A DNA stretch of 64,000 bases from Flavobacterium haoranii (GCF_009363055.1 NZ_CP045292.1:1364001-1428000); one strand, 5' to 3'; shown: positions 9,398-18,964, numbered from the stretch's first letter. A program made the numbers and translations. Notes: generated by a model from the letters alone, not told the origin.

Positions 9398-9733
9398 ATG
9401 ATGAAGAAATTAAAAGAACGCTGGAATGTAACCAGTAACTTTCAGTTAGTTGTAATTTTTATAGTTTTTGCCATAACCGGATTTAGTTCTTTAAAACTTG
9501 CTGTTCCTTTTATGCAATTTATTGGCTTAACAGACGATGTAATTCCTCATTGGCTTTATCGTGTATTACGTCTAATCTTAATTTTTCCTATTTACCAAGT
9601 TCTTCTCGTAACTATTGGATCTGTTTTGGGTCAATTTAAATTCTTTTGGTGGTTCGAAAAAAAGATGCTTCGCAGTATGAAACTTGGCTTTATTGCTGAT
9701 TTTTTAGATCAGAAGTTTAAAAATAAGCCATAA
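9398..9733 (+). CDS. DUF6787 family membrane protein
   Basis: A 111-residue protein with two predicted membrane helices (about residues 16-37, and 51-72 within the LYRVLRLILIFPIYQVLLVTIGSVLG stretch) and a basic C-terminal tail with the FKFFWWFEKKMLR motif. It matches the small DUF6787 family found beside DUF6146 in flavobacteria. Function is unknown. It follows the DUF6146 gene by one base and probably shares its transcript. Confidence 0.75.
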   Translation: MMKKLKERWNVTSNFQLVVIFIVFAITGFSSLKLAVPFMQFIGLTDDVIPHWLYRVLRLILIFPIYQVLLVTIGSVLGQFKFFWWFEKKMLRSMKLGFIADFLDQKFKNKP

Positions 9734-9786
9734 CATTTTTGTCTTGGTTTTATCCTTACTATTGTAAACAATTTTAATTTTTCAAA

Positions 9787-10352
9787 ATGAATTATAAAAA
9801 TTTTCTTTTAATATTATTATTTTCAATTATTACAGCAAATGCTCAAAAAAGAGAAATTAATGCTGAAATTATTAATTTTAATAATGATACAATTAAAACA
9901 ATAATGATGGTTCGTGTTAATTTATTTAATAATTTAATGATAAATGAATTAAGTTTCATTAAAAAAATTACAACAATTGATACTACAGGAAACAAAACAA
10001 ATATACCAGCTAAGCTAATAAAAAAATTAACGTTTGCTGATTTTGCAAATAGAGTTAGAACTTTTAAATACGATGGGAAGAAACAACTGTTGGAAATAAT
10101 TTATGATGGAAAACATAAAGCGTTTGTCACTTACGCTGCAAATCCATATGATGGATCAATAGTTTCATATATATAGATTTTTATAATACCGAAGGTAAAA
10201 GAATTAAAGTCGGTGCCTTTAAAACTTCGAAATCTGCTTTAAAAAAAGTTGTTCAAACTAGACCTGATTTAGTCAAATTTATTGATAAATCTAATTTAAC
10301 TCATTATGAAGTTATTAGGCATGTCCTATCAGAGTTGGATAAAGATTTTTAA
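9787..10352 (+). CDS. exported hypothetical protein, frameshifted near 10170
   Basis: The first 129 codons (9787-10176) encode a signal peptide (residues 1-19, ending ANAQ) and a small domain with NNDTIKTIMMVRVNLF and RTFKYDGKKQLLEIIYDG. The frame then hits TAG, but the -1 frame continues at once with IDFYNTEGKRIKVGAFKTSK through SELDKDF to TAA at 10352. The junction lies in an ATATATATA run (10167-10175). Removing one AT unit, or adding one base, restores about 188 residues. Family not recognised. Bacteroidota have many such small secreted proteins. The break is probably a sequence error, but a slipped-strand mutation in the AT run is possible. Confidence 0.65.
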
Positions 10353-10606
10353 AAAAATTGGTTTTTAGTTATATTTTTAATGGCTGGGTGTGTTGTGTTT
10401 TGCTGCTATTTTAAATCCGTAGACCGTTACAAATTAATTCAATAATAGAAATAATAATACTTTCTTTAATTTTAATTACAGTAGGATTTTTCTAATGCCT
10501 TTCACAATGTAATAAAATTTAAAGCCAAAAATTGAAATAAAAAGAGAAAGAAATAGTAATATGGGAGTTTTAATATTTAAACAATTATAACATTGAATTG
10601 CACTTA

Positions 10607-10636
10607 AAAAAAGCGACTTTCTAGTCGCTTTTTTTA
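10607..10636 (-). terminator. terminator of the small membrane protein gene
   Basis: Stem AAAAAGCGACT / AGTCGCTTTTT with a short loop, followed on the minus strand by a T run, right at the stop codon of the 10634-10936 gene. The 250 bp to its left (10353-10606) show no convincing gene. Confidence 0.75.
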
Positions 10637-10936
10637 TGGTTCTCTCTTTATAACATAAGTATAAATCCAAGTTAGTGTAAATGTGGGAACAAAATCAAGT
10701 CCGGGTAAGACTTCTTCAATGAAACCAATAATTCCGGCAACTTTACCTGTTGTTCCTTTAAACATTGCTACCAAAAGTAATCCTGAAATTGGTGCCCAAA
10801 CAACATCGGTCACTTCAGCCAATAAAGGCACAATGTAAGACATCATTCCTATTAAATCAAAAATGATACTTAAAACAAGTTTTGCTTTTTTATTTGTTGG
10901 TTTTGAAACCGTTTCTACTTGAACTTCTTGCGTCAT
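10634..10936 (-). CDS. small membrane protein of unknown function
   Basis: A 100-residue protein. A polar N-terminus (about 20 residues, rich in K, E and T) is followed by three hydrophobic segments (about residues 21-42, 46-60 and 66-95), with a KREP end. It resembles short flavobacterial integral membrane proteins, but I do not recognise a named family. It stands alone between a terminator and msrA, which is transcribed the same way. Confidence 0.6.
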   Translation of the reverse strand: MTQEVQVETVSKPTNKKAKLVLSIIFDLIGMMSYIVPLLAEVTDVVWAPISGLLLVAMFKGTTGKVAGIIGFIEEVLPGLDFVPTFTLTWIYTYVIKREP

Positions 10937-10989
10937 GAATTAAAAGTTTAAGGTTTATGTCTAAAATTTAAGCAAATACTACGCCAAAA

Positions 10990-11628
10990 TTATTTCAACT
11001 TAGATTGATAATATTTACGCAATTTTTCAAGTTTTGGAGCAATTACCATTTGGCAATAACCTTGTTGCGAATTTTGACTGTAATAATCTTGGTGGTAATC
11101 TTCTGCAGCATAAAATTCGGTAGCAGGTGACACTTTGGTAACAATTGGTTTGCTATATAATTGTTCATTTTCAATAAACTTGATGTAATTTTCGGCTTTT
11201 GTTTTTTGTGCTTCCGAATAATAAAAAATTTCACTTCTATATTGTGTTCCCACATCAGCTCCTTGCCTATTTAAAGTTGTAGGATCATGTGTTCCAAAGA
11301 AAACTTCCAACAAATCTTCATAAGCAACTTGTGTTGGATTAAATGTAATTTGAATTGCTTCTGCATGACCAGTTTCCCCGCTACAAACTTCTCTATAAGT
11401 TGGATTTTTAGTTTTTCCGCCAATATAACCCGATGTTACTTTTTCTACACCTTTAATTTCTTGAAAAATTGCTTCGGTACACCAAAAACAACCACCAGCA
11501 AAAGTCGCTACTTCTTTTCCACTTTGTATTTCCATTTTTATTGGTTCTTTAAATTCTTGAACAGTATATTTTTTCTCTTTCGCTTGACAGCTCACTAATA
11601 AAATTAAAGATAAAACTAATTTTTCCAT
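10990..11628 (-). CDS. msrA: peptide-methionine (S)-S-oxide reductase, lipoprotein form
   Basis: Repairs oxidised methionine (the S epimer) in proteins. The 212 residues start with a lipoprotein signal (LLVSC, Cys14), so this MsrA should be anchored outside the cytoplasm. The catalytic motif GGCFWC places the nucleophile at Cys47. Conserved SGYIGG, GHAEAIQ and the C-terminal resolving region QQGYCQMVI are all present. An exported MsrA fits protection of envelope proteins. The single domain lacks a fused MsrB. Confidence 0.95.
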   Translation of the reverse strand: MEKLVLSLILLVSCQAKEKKYTVQEFKEPIKMEIQSGKEVATFAGGCFWCTEAIFQEIKGVEKVTSGYIGGKTKNPTYREVCSGETGHAEAIQITFNPTQVAYEDLLEVFFGTHDPTTLNRQGADVGTQYRSEIFYYSEAQKTKAENYIKFIENEQLYSKPIVTKVSPATEFYAAEDYHQDYYSQNSQQGYCQMVIAPKLEKLRKYYQSKLK

Positions 11629-11774
11629 AACTACTTTCTTTATTTATCAATCCACTTTTAAGGCTTACTTAACTTCCATTTTATAACTCAAAATTACGTT
11701 TTAAAAGACGTTATGAATGTTATTTAGCTAACATTTAGCATAAAAATAACAAAAAACTTTGTTTCTTTGTAAAC

Positions 11775-12434
11775 ATGATAGAGGCTTTTAATATTCATAA
11801 AAACTACGACGATTTACACGTTTTAAAAGGTGTAAATTTACATATTAAAAAAGGAGAAATTGTTTCAATTGTGGGCGCTTCGGGTGCAGGTAAAACTACA
11901 CTTTTGCAAATTTTAGGAACGCTTGACAAACCTGCAAAAAACAACGATTCTAATTTAAGTATTAACGGAGTTAATATCCTAAAACTTTCTGATAAAGAAT
12001 TATCAAAATTTAGAAATCAGCAATTAGGTTTTATTTTTCAATTTCACCAACTTTTACCTGAATTTACAGCTTTAGAAAATGTTTGCATTCCTGGTTTTAT
12101 TGCAAATAGAAACAAAAAAGAATTAGAACAAGAAGCCGAAAAATTATTAGAATATCTTGGACTTTCACATAGAATACATCATAAACCTAGTGAACTTTCT
12201 GGTGGAGAACAACAACGTGTTGCAGTAGCAAGAGCTTTAATTAACAAGCCTGCTGTTATTTTTGCCGATGAACCTTCTGGAAATTTAGACACACATACGG
12301 CCGAAAATTTACACCAACTGTTTTTTAAATTGCGTGATGAATTTGGTCAAACATTCGTAATTGTAACACACAATGAAGAATTAGCCGAAATGGCAGATCG
12401 AAAAATTACAATGATTGATGGGAATATTATTTAA
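11775..12434 (+). CDS. ABC transporter ATP-binding protein (LolD/MacB type)
   Basis: A 219-residue ATPase. Walker [10 protein letters not shown] lies at 34-42, the signature LSGGEQQR at 141-148 and Walker B VIFADEP at 161-167, followed by the SGNLD D-loop. The compact size and [16 protein letters not shown] stretch are typical of the LolD/MacB/FtsE-like group that powers lipoprotein release or mechanotransmission. No permease is adjacent, which is usual for lolD in Bacteroidota, where the LolCE partner is elsewhere. Assignment as LolD is therefore likely but not certain. Confidence 0.85.
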   Translation: MIEAFNIHKNYDDLHVLKGVNLHIKKGEIVSIVGASGAGKTTLLQILGTLDKPAKNNDSNLSINGVNILKLSDKELSKFRNQQLGFIFQFHQLLPEFTALENVCIPGFIANRNKKELEQEAEKLLEYLGLSHRIHHKPSELSGGEQQRVAVARALINKPAVIFADEPSGNLDTHTAENLHQLFFKLRDEFGQTFVIVTHNEELAEMADRKITMIDGNII

Positions 12435-12563
12435 TAAGTAAAAAAATTAAAGACAAAAGTCAAAAGTTGTTATTGTTAAGAATCGAAGAAATCTTAATAA
12501 ATTTAAAATTTTTAATAAATATTTGCGATTTCTTGTAATAAATCTAAACTTTCTAATTAACTC

Positions 12564-12585
12564 CTCGACTCCGCTCGAAGTGACA
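12564..12585 (+). repeat. REP-like repeat copy (CTCGACTCCGCTCGAAGTGACA type)
   Basis: A 22-bp element with partial dyad symmetry (TCGA...CTCCGC...TCGA). The same sequence occurs at 55627 and 56708, and with one change at 55492. This copy ends 10 bases before the ATG of the TIGR02757 gene, so it lies in that gene's leader. Confidence 0.75.
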
Positions 12586-12595
12586 AAAAAATAAA

Positions 12596-13360
12596 ATGAC
12601 AAAAAACGAATTAAAAGAATTTTTAGACGAAAAAGTTGAATTATACAATCGTACAGATTTTATAGAAACTGATCCTATACAAATTCCGCATTTATTTTCT
12701 GCCAAAGAAGATATTGAAATTGCATCGTTTTTAACTTCTACTTTGGCTTGGGGAAATCGCAAAATGATTATCAACAGTGGCACAAAGCTCATGAATGTTT
12801 TAGGAAATTCGCCTTACGATTTTGTACTTTCTCATAACAACGAACAACTTGAAAAACTGGACACTTTTGTTCACAGAACTTTTAATAACGAAGACGCTAA
12901 AACTTTTATAAAAGCACTTCAAAATATATATTTGAATCATGGCGGACTTGAAAAAGTCTTTGCGCAACACCAAAATCAAAAAGATCAAACGGAAAGTATC
13001 TCTAACTTTAAAAAAGTCTTTTTCGAAATAGAACACCAACCGAGAACTACAAAACATGTTTCTGATCCTTTGAATAATTCTGCTGCAAAAAGGCTGAACA
13101 TGATGTTAAGATGGCTCGTGAGAAAAGACAATAAAGGAGTCGATTTTGGCATATGGAATTCTATTTCAACCGCTCACCTATCTTGTCCTTTAGATGTTCA
13201 CTCTGGAAATGTAGCGCGCAAATTAGGTTTACTTACTCGTAAACAAAATGATGCAAAAGCCTTAGCTGAACTGGATACTAACCTAAGATTACTAGATAAT
13301 CAAGATCCTGTTAAATACGATTTTGCCTTGTTTGGACTTGGTGTATTTGAAGGTTTTTAA
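12596..13360 (+). CDS. TIGR02757 family protein
   Basis: A 254-residue cytoplasmic protein matching the Bacteroidota-enriched TIGR02757 family, with conserved LTSTLAWGNRKMI (about residues 47-59), RWLVRKDNKGVDFGIW and PLDVHSGNVARKLGLL blocks. The family resembles HhH-type DNA glycosylase-like folds in the arrangement of its 'PLDVHSGNVAR' helix, but a catalytic role has not been shown. The ATG at 12596 directly follows a REP-like repeat. It stands alone as a transcription unit. Confidence 0.85.
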   Translation: MTKNELKEFLDEKVELYNRTDFIETDPIQIPHLFSAKEDIEIASFLTSTLAWGNRKMIINSGTKLMNVLGNSPYDFVLSHNNEQLEKLDTFVHRTFNNEDAKTFIKALQNIYLNHGGLEKVFAQHQNQKDQTESISNFKKVFFEIEHQPRTTKHVSDPLNNSAAKRLNMMLRWLVRKDNKGVDFGIWNSISTAHLSCPLDVHSGNVARKLGLLTRKQNDAKALAELDTNLRLLDNQDPVKYDFALFGLGVFEGF

Positions 13361-13482
13361 CTTCTTACCTTAATATTTTATAACAATACGTTGTAATCCT
13401 GTAACACGTAACTTAGCCTTGTACTCTAACTTTGTAATATCAAATTAGAAAAACAATTTATTAACTATAAAAACAAAAAGCT

Positions 13483-13641
13483 ATGTTACGTTGGACAATC
13501 ATATTCATAATACTTGCATTAGTTGCCGGAGTTTTAGGTTTCGGTGGTATTGCAGCCGGAGCAGCAGAAATTGCTAAAATATTATTCTTCATTTTTATTA
13601 TTTTATTCATTTTATCGATAATAAGAGGAAGAAAAGTTTAA
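13483..13641 (+). CDS. DUF1328 small membrane protein (YtjA family)
   Basis: A 52-residue protein, [20 protein letters not shown]..., with two hydrophobic helices separated by [12 protein letters not shown], the hallmark of DUF1328 (YtjA). It ends with a basic RGRKV tail. Homologues are small inner-membrane proteins, often stress-induced. The role is unknown. A TAACTTTG (-7-like) element at 13427-13434 lies about 50 bp upstream and a terminator follows at 13683. Confidence 0.85.
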   Translation: MLRWTIIFIILALVAGVLGFGGIAAGAAEIAKILFFIFIILFILSIIRGRKV

Positions 13642-13682
13642 GAAATAAAATATCTCATATAGTTTAGTTAGGTTAAGTTTGT

Positions 13683-13717
13683 AAAAAAGCACGTGTATTT
13701 TATGCGTGCTTTTTTGT
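13683..13717 (+). terminator. terminator after the DUF1328 gene
   Basis: Stem AAAAAGCACG / CGTGCTTTTT with an eleven-base loop and a trailing T run. Confidence 0.8.
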
Positions 13718-13779
13718 TTGTAACAAATTATTTTATTGGTCGTCTTATCTTATGATGTTTAAAATTAAACTACAATCAT

Positions 13780-14682
13780 TTGGAAACAATACTTAGCATT
13801 CAAAACTTAAACAAAATCTACGGTAGAAAAGTTCATGCTGTTAAAGATTTATCATTTGAAATTCAAAAAGGAAATGTTTACGGAATTTTAGGGCCAAATG
13901 GTTCTGGAAAATCTACAACGCTAGGAATTGTTCTAAATGTTGTAAATAAAACTTCGGGCGAATTTCAATGGTTTAATGGAAATCTTGATACACATCAAGC
14001 ACTTAAAAAAGTTGGTGCTATTATAGAAAGACCAAATTTTTATCCTTACATGACTGCCGAAGAAAATTTGCAGTTGGTTTGTAAAATTAAAGGAATTCCG
14101 TATGCTAAAGTTGAAGAGAAATTAACATTAGTTGGACTTATCGAAAGAAAAGACAGCAAATTCAGAACATTTTCTTTAGGAATGAAACAACGTTTAGCTA
14201 TTGCATCTGCCCTACTTAATGATCCTGAAATTTTAATTTTAGACGAACCCACAAACGGTCTCGACCCTCAAGGAATTAGACAAATTCGCGATTTAATTAA
14301 AATAATTGCTGCTCAAGGAACTACAATTTTATTAGCATCTCACCTTTTAGATGAAGTAGAAAAAGTTTGTAGTCATGTAGTCGTTTTACAAAAGGGAGTT
14401 ATGTTATATCAAGGAAGCGTTCATGGAATGGTTTCAAACGAAGGTTTCTTCGAATTAGAAGCAAACGACATGACAAAACTTGAGCTTGAAATGCAACAAC
14501 ATCAATCAGTAGAAAAAATTGTATTCGAAGATGGCAAATTGATGGTGTATTTGAAATCAAATTTAGATGCCGCTGAACTGAATTCTTATTTAATTTCAAA
14601 AGGAATTGTTTTGAATCATCTTGTAAAAAGAAAACACAGTTTAGAGGAGCAATTTTTACAATTAACCAATCATCAATCTTAA
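13780..14682 (+). CDS. ABC-2 type exporter, ATP-binding subunit
   Basis: A 300-residue ATPase. Walker A GPNGSGKST at 38-46, signature FSLGMKQR at 131-138, Walker B ILILDEPTNGLDP at 151-163 and the switch histidine in LLASHLLDEVE. The degenerate signature and the C-terminal regulatory extension of about 80 residues are typical of the bacitracin/Nos/Na+ exporter-like group. The start is TTG at 13780 (METILSIQNLNK), as no ATG precedes the first beta strand. The permease gene begins four bases after its stop, so they form one exporter of unknown substrate. Confidence 0.9.
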   Translation: METILSIQNLNKIYGRKVHAVKDLSFEIQKGNVYGILGPNGSGKSTTLGIVLNVVNKTSGEFQWFNGNLDTHQALKKVGAIIERPNFYPYMTAEENLQLVCKIKGIPYAKVEEKLTLVGLIERKDSKFRTFSLGMKQRLAIASALLNDPEILILDEPTNGLDPQGIRQIRDLIKIIAAQGTTILLASHLLDEVEKVCSHVVVLQKGVMLYQGSVHGMVSNEGFFELEANDMTKLELEMQQHQSVEKIVFEDGKLMVYLKSNLDAAELNSYLISKGIVLNHLVKRKHSLEEQFLQLTNHQS

Positions 14683-14686
14683 TTTT

Positions 14687-15535
14687 ATGTATCGTTTACT
14701 TTCTATAGAATTCCAAAAAATATTCAAAAACCGAATTAGTAAAATATTGGTTATCATTTATTTTTCATTGCTTTTATTACTTTTTTTAATTAGTAATATT
14801 GAGTTTGAATTATTTGGTATTCCAATTAGAATCGCCGATCAAGGAATTTTTAATTTTCCATTCATTTGGCATTTTAATACTTATGTAGCCGATTATTTTA
14901 AAATTTTCTTTGCCGTTGTAATTGTTTCCATGATGGCCAATGAATATACTTATGGAACGCTTAAACAAAATTTAATTGATGGTTTTACAAAAAAGGAAGT
15001 CATCTTGAGTAAATTCTTGAGTATTATTGTTTTCTCATTTATTTCGACAATTTTAGTTTTTGCCATAACCTTATTTTTAGGACTCCGATTTTCATCGTAT
15101 GACGAACCATCAATTATATTTTCTCAGTTAGAATATGTTTTAGGATATTTTATAAAATTAGTAGCCTTCTTTTCTTTCTGTTTATTCTTAAGTGTTCTTA
15201 TAAAACGTTCAGCTTTTGCTTTAGGATTTTTAATCTTTTGGTACATTTTCGAATTTTTAAGCCATGGAATTATAAAATATGTATTCTTAAAAGAGAAAGA
15301 AAAAACGGATACTTTAGTCGATAAAATTTATGATTTCTTCCCTTTTGAATCGATGTCAAATATTGTTGTGGAACCTTATACAAGAGTCAATTTTATAAAA
15401 ACTATTGGAACACAAGTAGGAATGGGAAATTTAAAAGATTATAGCGTTCATTTTTCATCTATTCTAATTGTACTTTGCTGGATATTTATTTTTATTTTCT
15501 CGTCTTATCAATTGCTAAAAAGAAGAGATTTGTAG
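14687..15535 (+). CDS. ABC-2 type exporter, permease subunit
   Basis: A 282-residue integral membrane protein with six predicted helices (near residues 19-38, 67-90, 105-128, 150-168, 172-195 and 255-276). The cytoplasmic motif MMANEYTYGTLKQNLIDG is characteristic of the ABC-2 permease family. It pairs with the ATPase immediately upstream. The substrate cannot be read from the sequence. The following secreted protein gene starts 16 bp later. Confidence 0.85.
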   Translation: MYRLLSIEFQKIFKNRISKILVIIYFSLLLLLFLISNIEFELFGIPIRIADQGIFNFPFIWHFNTYVADYFKIFFAVVIVSMMANEYTYGTLKQNLIDGFTKKEVILSKFLSIIVFSFISTILVFAITLFLGLRFSSYDEPSIIFSQLEYVLGYFIKLVAFFSFCLFLSVLIKRSAFALGFLIFWYIFEFLSHGIIKYVFLKEKEKTDTLVDKIYDFFPFESMSNIVVEPYTRVNFIKTIGTQVGMGNLKDYSVHFSSILIVLCWIFIFIFSSYQLLKRRDL

Positions 15536-15551
15536 TATCTTTGCCGATGCT

Positions 15552-17573
15552 ATGAAAGTTAAACATATTATATATTTTTTCGCTATTCTACAGTGGCAAT
15601 TTGGAATTTCTCAATACATTGCCGTAGATAATACGTATACTGCAGAAAACTTAGTAAAGCAAGTGCTATTTAATAACTCTTGTGGAAATGTTACTAATGT
15701 ATCGGTATCAGGAGGAAATTGGGGAAATGGACAACAAAGTTGGGGACGTTTTGATGCAAATGGATCATCTTTCCCTTTTCAAGATGGAATTATTTTAAGT
15801 ACTGGAAAAATTGACAATGCTGTTGGACCAAACACCACACTTTCTGATGATGGAAACAATATGGGATGGAACGGTGATACAGATTTAAATCAAGCTTTAA
15901 ATATTTCTAATTCGATTAACGCAACAACTTTAGAATTTGATTTTACACCACTAGGTAATCATATCAGTTTCCAATATATTTTCTCTTCAGAAGAATATCA
16001 CGGAAACGCTCCTTGTAATTATTCTGATGGTTTTGCGTTCTTACTGAAGGAAGTTGGCACTTCAAATTATCAAAATTTGGCCCTTATTCCTGGAACAAAT
16101 ATTCCTGTAAAAGTAACATCAGTTCATCCTAATATTCCTGGAGCTTGTGGTCCGCAAAATGAACAATATTTTGATGCTTTCAATGGTACAAATCATCCAA
16201 CAAATTATAACGGGCAAACTGTAGTTTTAACTGCTGAAGCAAATGTTGTTGCTGGACAAGTTTATCATATTAAGTTAGTTATTGCTGACGAAGGAAATTT
16301 CCGATACGATTCAGCTATTTTCTTAAAAGGAGGAAGTTTTACATTTGATTTTGATTTAGGAGACGATAGAACTATTGCAAATGAAAATCCGGTTTGTTTT
16401 GATGAAACTGTTACTTTAGACGGAACAAGTTTTAGTACTACTACTTATCAATGGTATTTTAATAACAACATCATTCCTGGTGAAACAAACAGTACTTTAA
16501 CTTTAAATCCGCCTTACAACACTTTAGCAAACGGATTATATTCGGTTATTGTAGATGCAGGAGATCCTTGTGAAAGAAGAGGTGATATTAATTTAGATTT
16601 TTCAGAGGATTTACAAGCAGTTGACAATACTTTTGTAAAATGTGATGACGATCAAACACAAGATGGCTTCGCTCAAATTACGGCTACTGAAATTGCATCA
16701 ATTATTAGTAATTTGTTCCCAACGCTACCTTCAAATTACAACGTGGCCTTATTTGCAAACCCTACGGATACAACTCCAATTGCTATTCCTTATACAAATA
16801 ATACTGCTTTTACCGAGACTTTATATGCTAAAATAACCAACTTCAATTGTTATGCAAATAATGCGTTTCCGGTTAATATTAGTATTCAAACTTTTGGGGA
16901 AGTAATTAATGATGAAACAATTGGACTTTGTGCAGGAAATACAGCTGTACTTCAGGCAAATTTAGGTTATACTTATTTGTGGAATACAGGTGAAACCACT
17001 TCTTCAATATCGGTAACTTCTGCAGGAACTTATAGTGTTGTTCTAACGAATGCAAATTCTTGTACACAAACTAAAACTTTTACAGTTATTGGTTCCCAAA
17101 TTGCAACACTTATTGATATCATCACAACAGATTTTGAAGATAATAATACAGCAGAAATTGTGGTTTCAGCGGGTGGCGATTATGAGTTTTCATTAAACGG
17201 AATAGACTATCAAGATAGCTCAATATTTTATAATTTAGGCGAAGGACAATACACTGTTTTTGTAAACGATAAAAATGGTTGTGGACAAATTAGTGCGACT
17301 TTTTATATTTTAAATTATCCGAAATTCTTTTCGCCTAATAATGATGGTTATAACGATGAATGGACAATTAAAAATTTAGATAAAAAAGGACTTCTAGCAA
17401 GTAAAATTTATATATTTGACCGATTTGGTAAGTTAATCCAACAAATTATTCCTGGAGAAAAAGGTTGGAACGGAACTTATAATGGTAAGAAAATACCAGC
17501 CGATGATTATTGGTTCATTTTAGAATTAGCAAACGGAGAAACCATAAAAGGTCACTTTGCATTATTAAGATAA
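15552..17573 (+). CDS. choice-of-anchor L / type IX secretion type B surface protein
   Basis: A 673-residue exported protein. After a signal peptide (residues 1-20) comes a choice-of-anchor L domain (about 28-265), marked by QDGIILSTG, FDFTPLGNHISFQYIFSSEEY and YDSAIFLKGG. Ig- and PKD-like modules follow (about 270-520), for example YQWYFNNNIIPGET and YLWNTGETTSSISV. The last 90 residues (NYPKFFSPNNDGYNDEWTI..., RFGKLIQQI..., GWNGTYNGKKIPADDYWF) are the gliding-motility-associated C-terminal domain recognised by the type IX system. It should be exported to the cell surface. The ligand is unknown. Confidence 0.9.
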   Translation: MKVKHIIYFFAILQWQFGISQYIAVDNTYTAENLVKQVLFNNSCGNVTNVSVSGGNWGNGQQSWGRFDANGSSFPFQDGIILSTGKIDNAVGPNTTLSDDGNNMGWNGDTDLNQALNISNSINATTLEFDFTPLGNHISFQYIFSSEEYHGNAPCNYSDGFAFLLKEVGTSNYQNLALIPGTNIPVKVTSVHPNIPGACGPQNEQYFDAFNGTNHPTNYNGQTVVLTAEANVVAGQVYHIKLVIADEGNFRYDSAIFLKGGSFTFDFDLGDDRTIANENPVCFDETVTLDGTSFSTTTYQWYFNNNIIPGETNSTLTLNPPYNTLANGLYSVIVDAGDPCERRGDINLDFSEDLQAVDNTFVKCDDDQTQDGFAQITATEIASIISNLFPTLPSNYNVALFANPTDTTPIAIPYTNNTAFTETLYAKITNFNCYANNAFPVNISIQTFGEVINDETIGLCAGNTAVLQANLGYTYLWNTGETTSSISVTSAGTYSVVLTNANSCTQTKTFTVIGSQIATLIDIITTDFEDNNTAEIVVSAGGDYEFSLNGIDYQDSSIFYNLGEGQYTVFVNDKNGCGQISATFYILNYPKFFSPNNDGYNDEWTIKNLDKKGLLASKIYIFDRFGKLIQQIIPGEKGWNGTYNGKKIPADDYWFILELANGETIKGHFALLR

Positions 17574-17574
17574 T

Positions 17575-17946
17575 ATGATAAAGAGTTTACTTTTTGTTGC
17601 TTTAGGTGGAGGTTTAGGAAGTGTTTTACGATATTTAGCAAATGTTACTATTGCAAAAAACCTTCCTGGAAAGTTACACTATGCCACATTTTTAGTAAAC
17701 ATTATTGGTTGTTTGTTAATTGGATTTTTAATTGGATATCTTCAAAAAAGTCAGCCAAATAACGAAACTTTAAAACTACTTTTAGTAACCGGATTTTGTG
17801 GAGGTTTTACCACATTTTCTACTTTTGGACTAGAAAATTACTCATTTATACAATCCGATAATTTTATTACAGCTTTAAGCTATACTGCATTGAGTATTAT
17901 AATTGGAATACTTTTTGTTGGAATCGGAATATATTTAGCGAAATAA
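17575..17946 (+). CDS. crcB: fluoride efflux channel CrcB/Fluc
   Basis: A 123-residue dual-topology fluoride channel with four hydrophobic helices. The family motifs GGGLGSVLRY (residues 10-19) and GFCGGFTTFSTF (about residues 76-87, the fluoride-coordinating region) are both present. It starts one base after the secreted-protein stop and ends four bases before the DHH phosphoesterase, so it is in an operon. I looked for the crcB fluoride riboswitch upstream and found none, as expected for an internal operon gene. Confidence 0.95.
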   Translation: MIKSLLFVALGGGLGSVLRYLANVTIAKNLPGKLHYATFLVNIIGCLLIGFLIGYLQKSQPNNETLKLLLVTGFCGGFTTFSTFGLENYSFIQSDNFITALSYTALSIIIGILFVGIGIYLAK

Positions 17947-17950
17947 ATTT

Positions 17951-18964
17951 ATGTTTACATCTTCAGAATTAAACGAGCTAAAATCACTTTTAGCTGAACC
18001 AAAAAAAATTACAATTGTTTCACACAGAAATCCAGATGGAGACGCAATGGGTTCTTCTCTAGGTTTACTTCATGTTTTAAAACAATTAAATCACCAAGTA
18101 ACTTTCATTTCTCCAAATGAATTTCCAGAATTTTTAGCTTGGTTACCCAATTCTAATGATGTTGTAATTTTTGAAAAACAACAAAATGTTGCAGAAGAAC
18201 TTTTAAAAAGCTCAGATTTAATTTTTACTCTAGATTTTAATGCACTTCATAGAACTGGAGATTTTATGGGTAATTTTATGAAAACTTTATCGAATACTAT
18301 GGTTTTAATAGATCATCATGAACTTCCAGATGACTATGCAAAATACCTGTTTTCGAACACCAATTATGGTTCTACATGTGAAATGGTATACGATTTTATT
18401 AATGCATTAGATTACAATAATTTAATCAATAAAGAAGTTGCAACTTGTATTTACACAGGAATTTTAACCGATTCAGGCGGATTTAGATTTCCGAAAACAA
18501 CACCAGCAACTCATAGATGTGTAGCACAATTAATTGAACGAGGTGTTAATAATAGTGAAGTGTATAATTTGTTATATGACAATTCTACTTATAACAGATT
18601 ACAATTATTGGGAAGAGCGCTTCAAAACCTAAAATTACTGCCTGAATTTAACGCTTCGTATATTACCTTATCTCAAGAAGAATTAAATGATTTTAATTAC
18701 CAAAAAGGTGATACTGAAGGAATCGTAAATTACGGATTAACCATAAAAGATGTATTCATTACAGCAATTTTTATTGAAAATAAAGATGAAGGCATCATAA
18801 AAATTTCTTTCCGTTCTCAAGGCGATTATGATGTAAACCAGTTTGCTCGTAAATATTTCAACGGTGGTGGACATATTAACGCAGCTGGAGGAAAATCTTT
18901 TTCAAATTTAGAAGAAACTGTAAACCAATTTATTGCTAACTTAGCAAAAGAAAAACAATCTTAA
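17951..18964 (+). CDS. DHH family phosphoesterase (NrnA-like)
   Basis: A 337-residue bifunctional oligoribonuclease / pAp-phosphatase type enzyme. The metal-binding motifs are HRNPDGDAMGSS (about residues 25-36), the DHH triplet in LIDHHELPD (about 120-128), a further Asp in YTGILTDSGGFR (about 168-179), and the C-terminal DHHA1 substrate motif GGGHINAAGG. It is expected to degrade short RNA or cyclic-dinucleotide linear products in the cytoplasm. It sits between crcB and gldI with near-zero spacing. Confidence 0.9.
   Translation: MFTSSELNELKSLLAEPKKITIVSHRNPDGDAMGSSLGLLHVLKQLNHQVTFISPNEFPEFLAWLPNSNDVVIFEKQQNVAEELLKSSDLIFTLDFNALHRTGDFMGNFMKTLSNTMVLIDHHELPDDYAKYLFSNTNYGSTCEMVYDFINALDYNNLINKEVATCIYTGILTDSGGFRFPKTTPATHRCVAQLIERGVNNSEVYNLLYDNSTYNRLQLLGRALQNLKLLPEFNASYITLSQEELNDFNYQKGDTEGIVNYGLTIKDVFITAIFIENKDEGIIKISFRSQGDYDVNQFARKYFNGGGHINAAGGKSFSNLEETVNQFIANLAKEKQS

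Noticed and set aside
10476..10670. A 64-codon reading frame on the minus strand
   Set aside because: It runs across a strong terminator and overlaps the end of a better supported gene; no family or start signal supports it.
17500..17580. Fluoride riboswitch in front of crcB
   Set aside because: crcB starts one base after the upstream coding gene, leaving no room for the motif.
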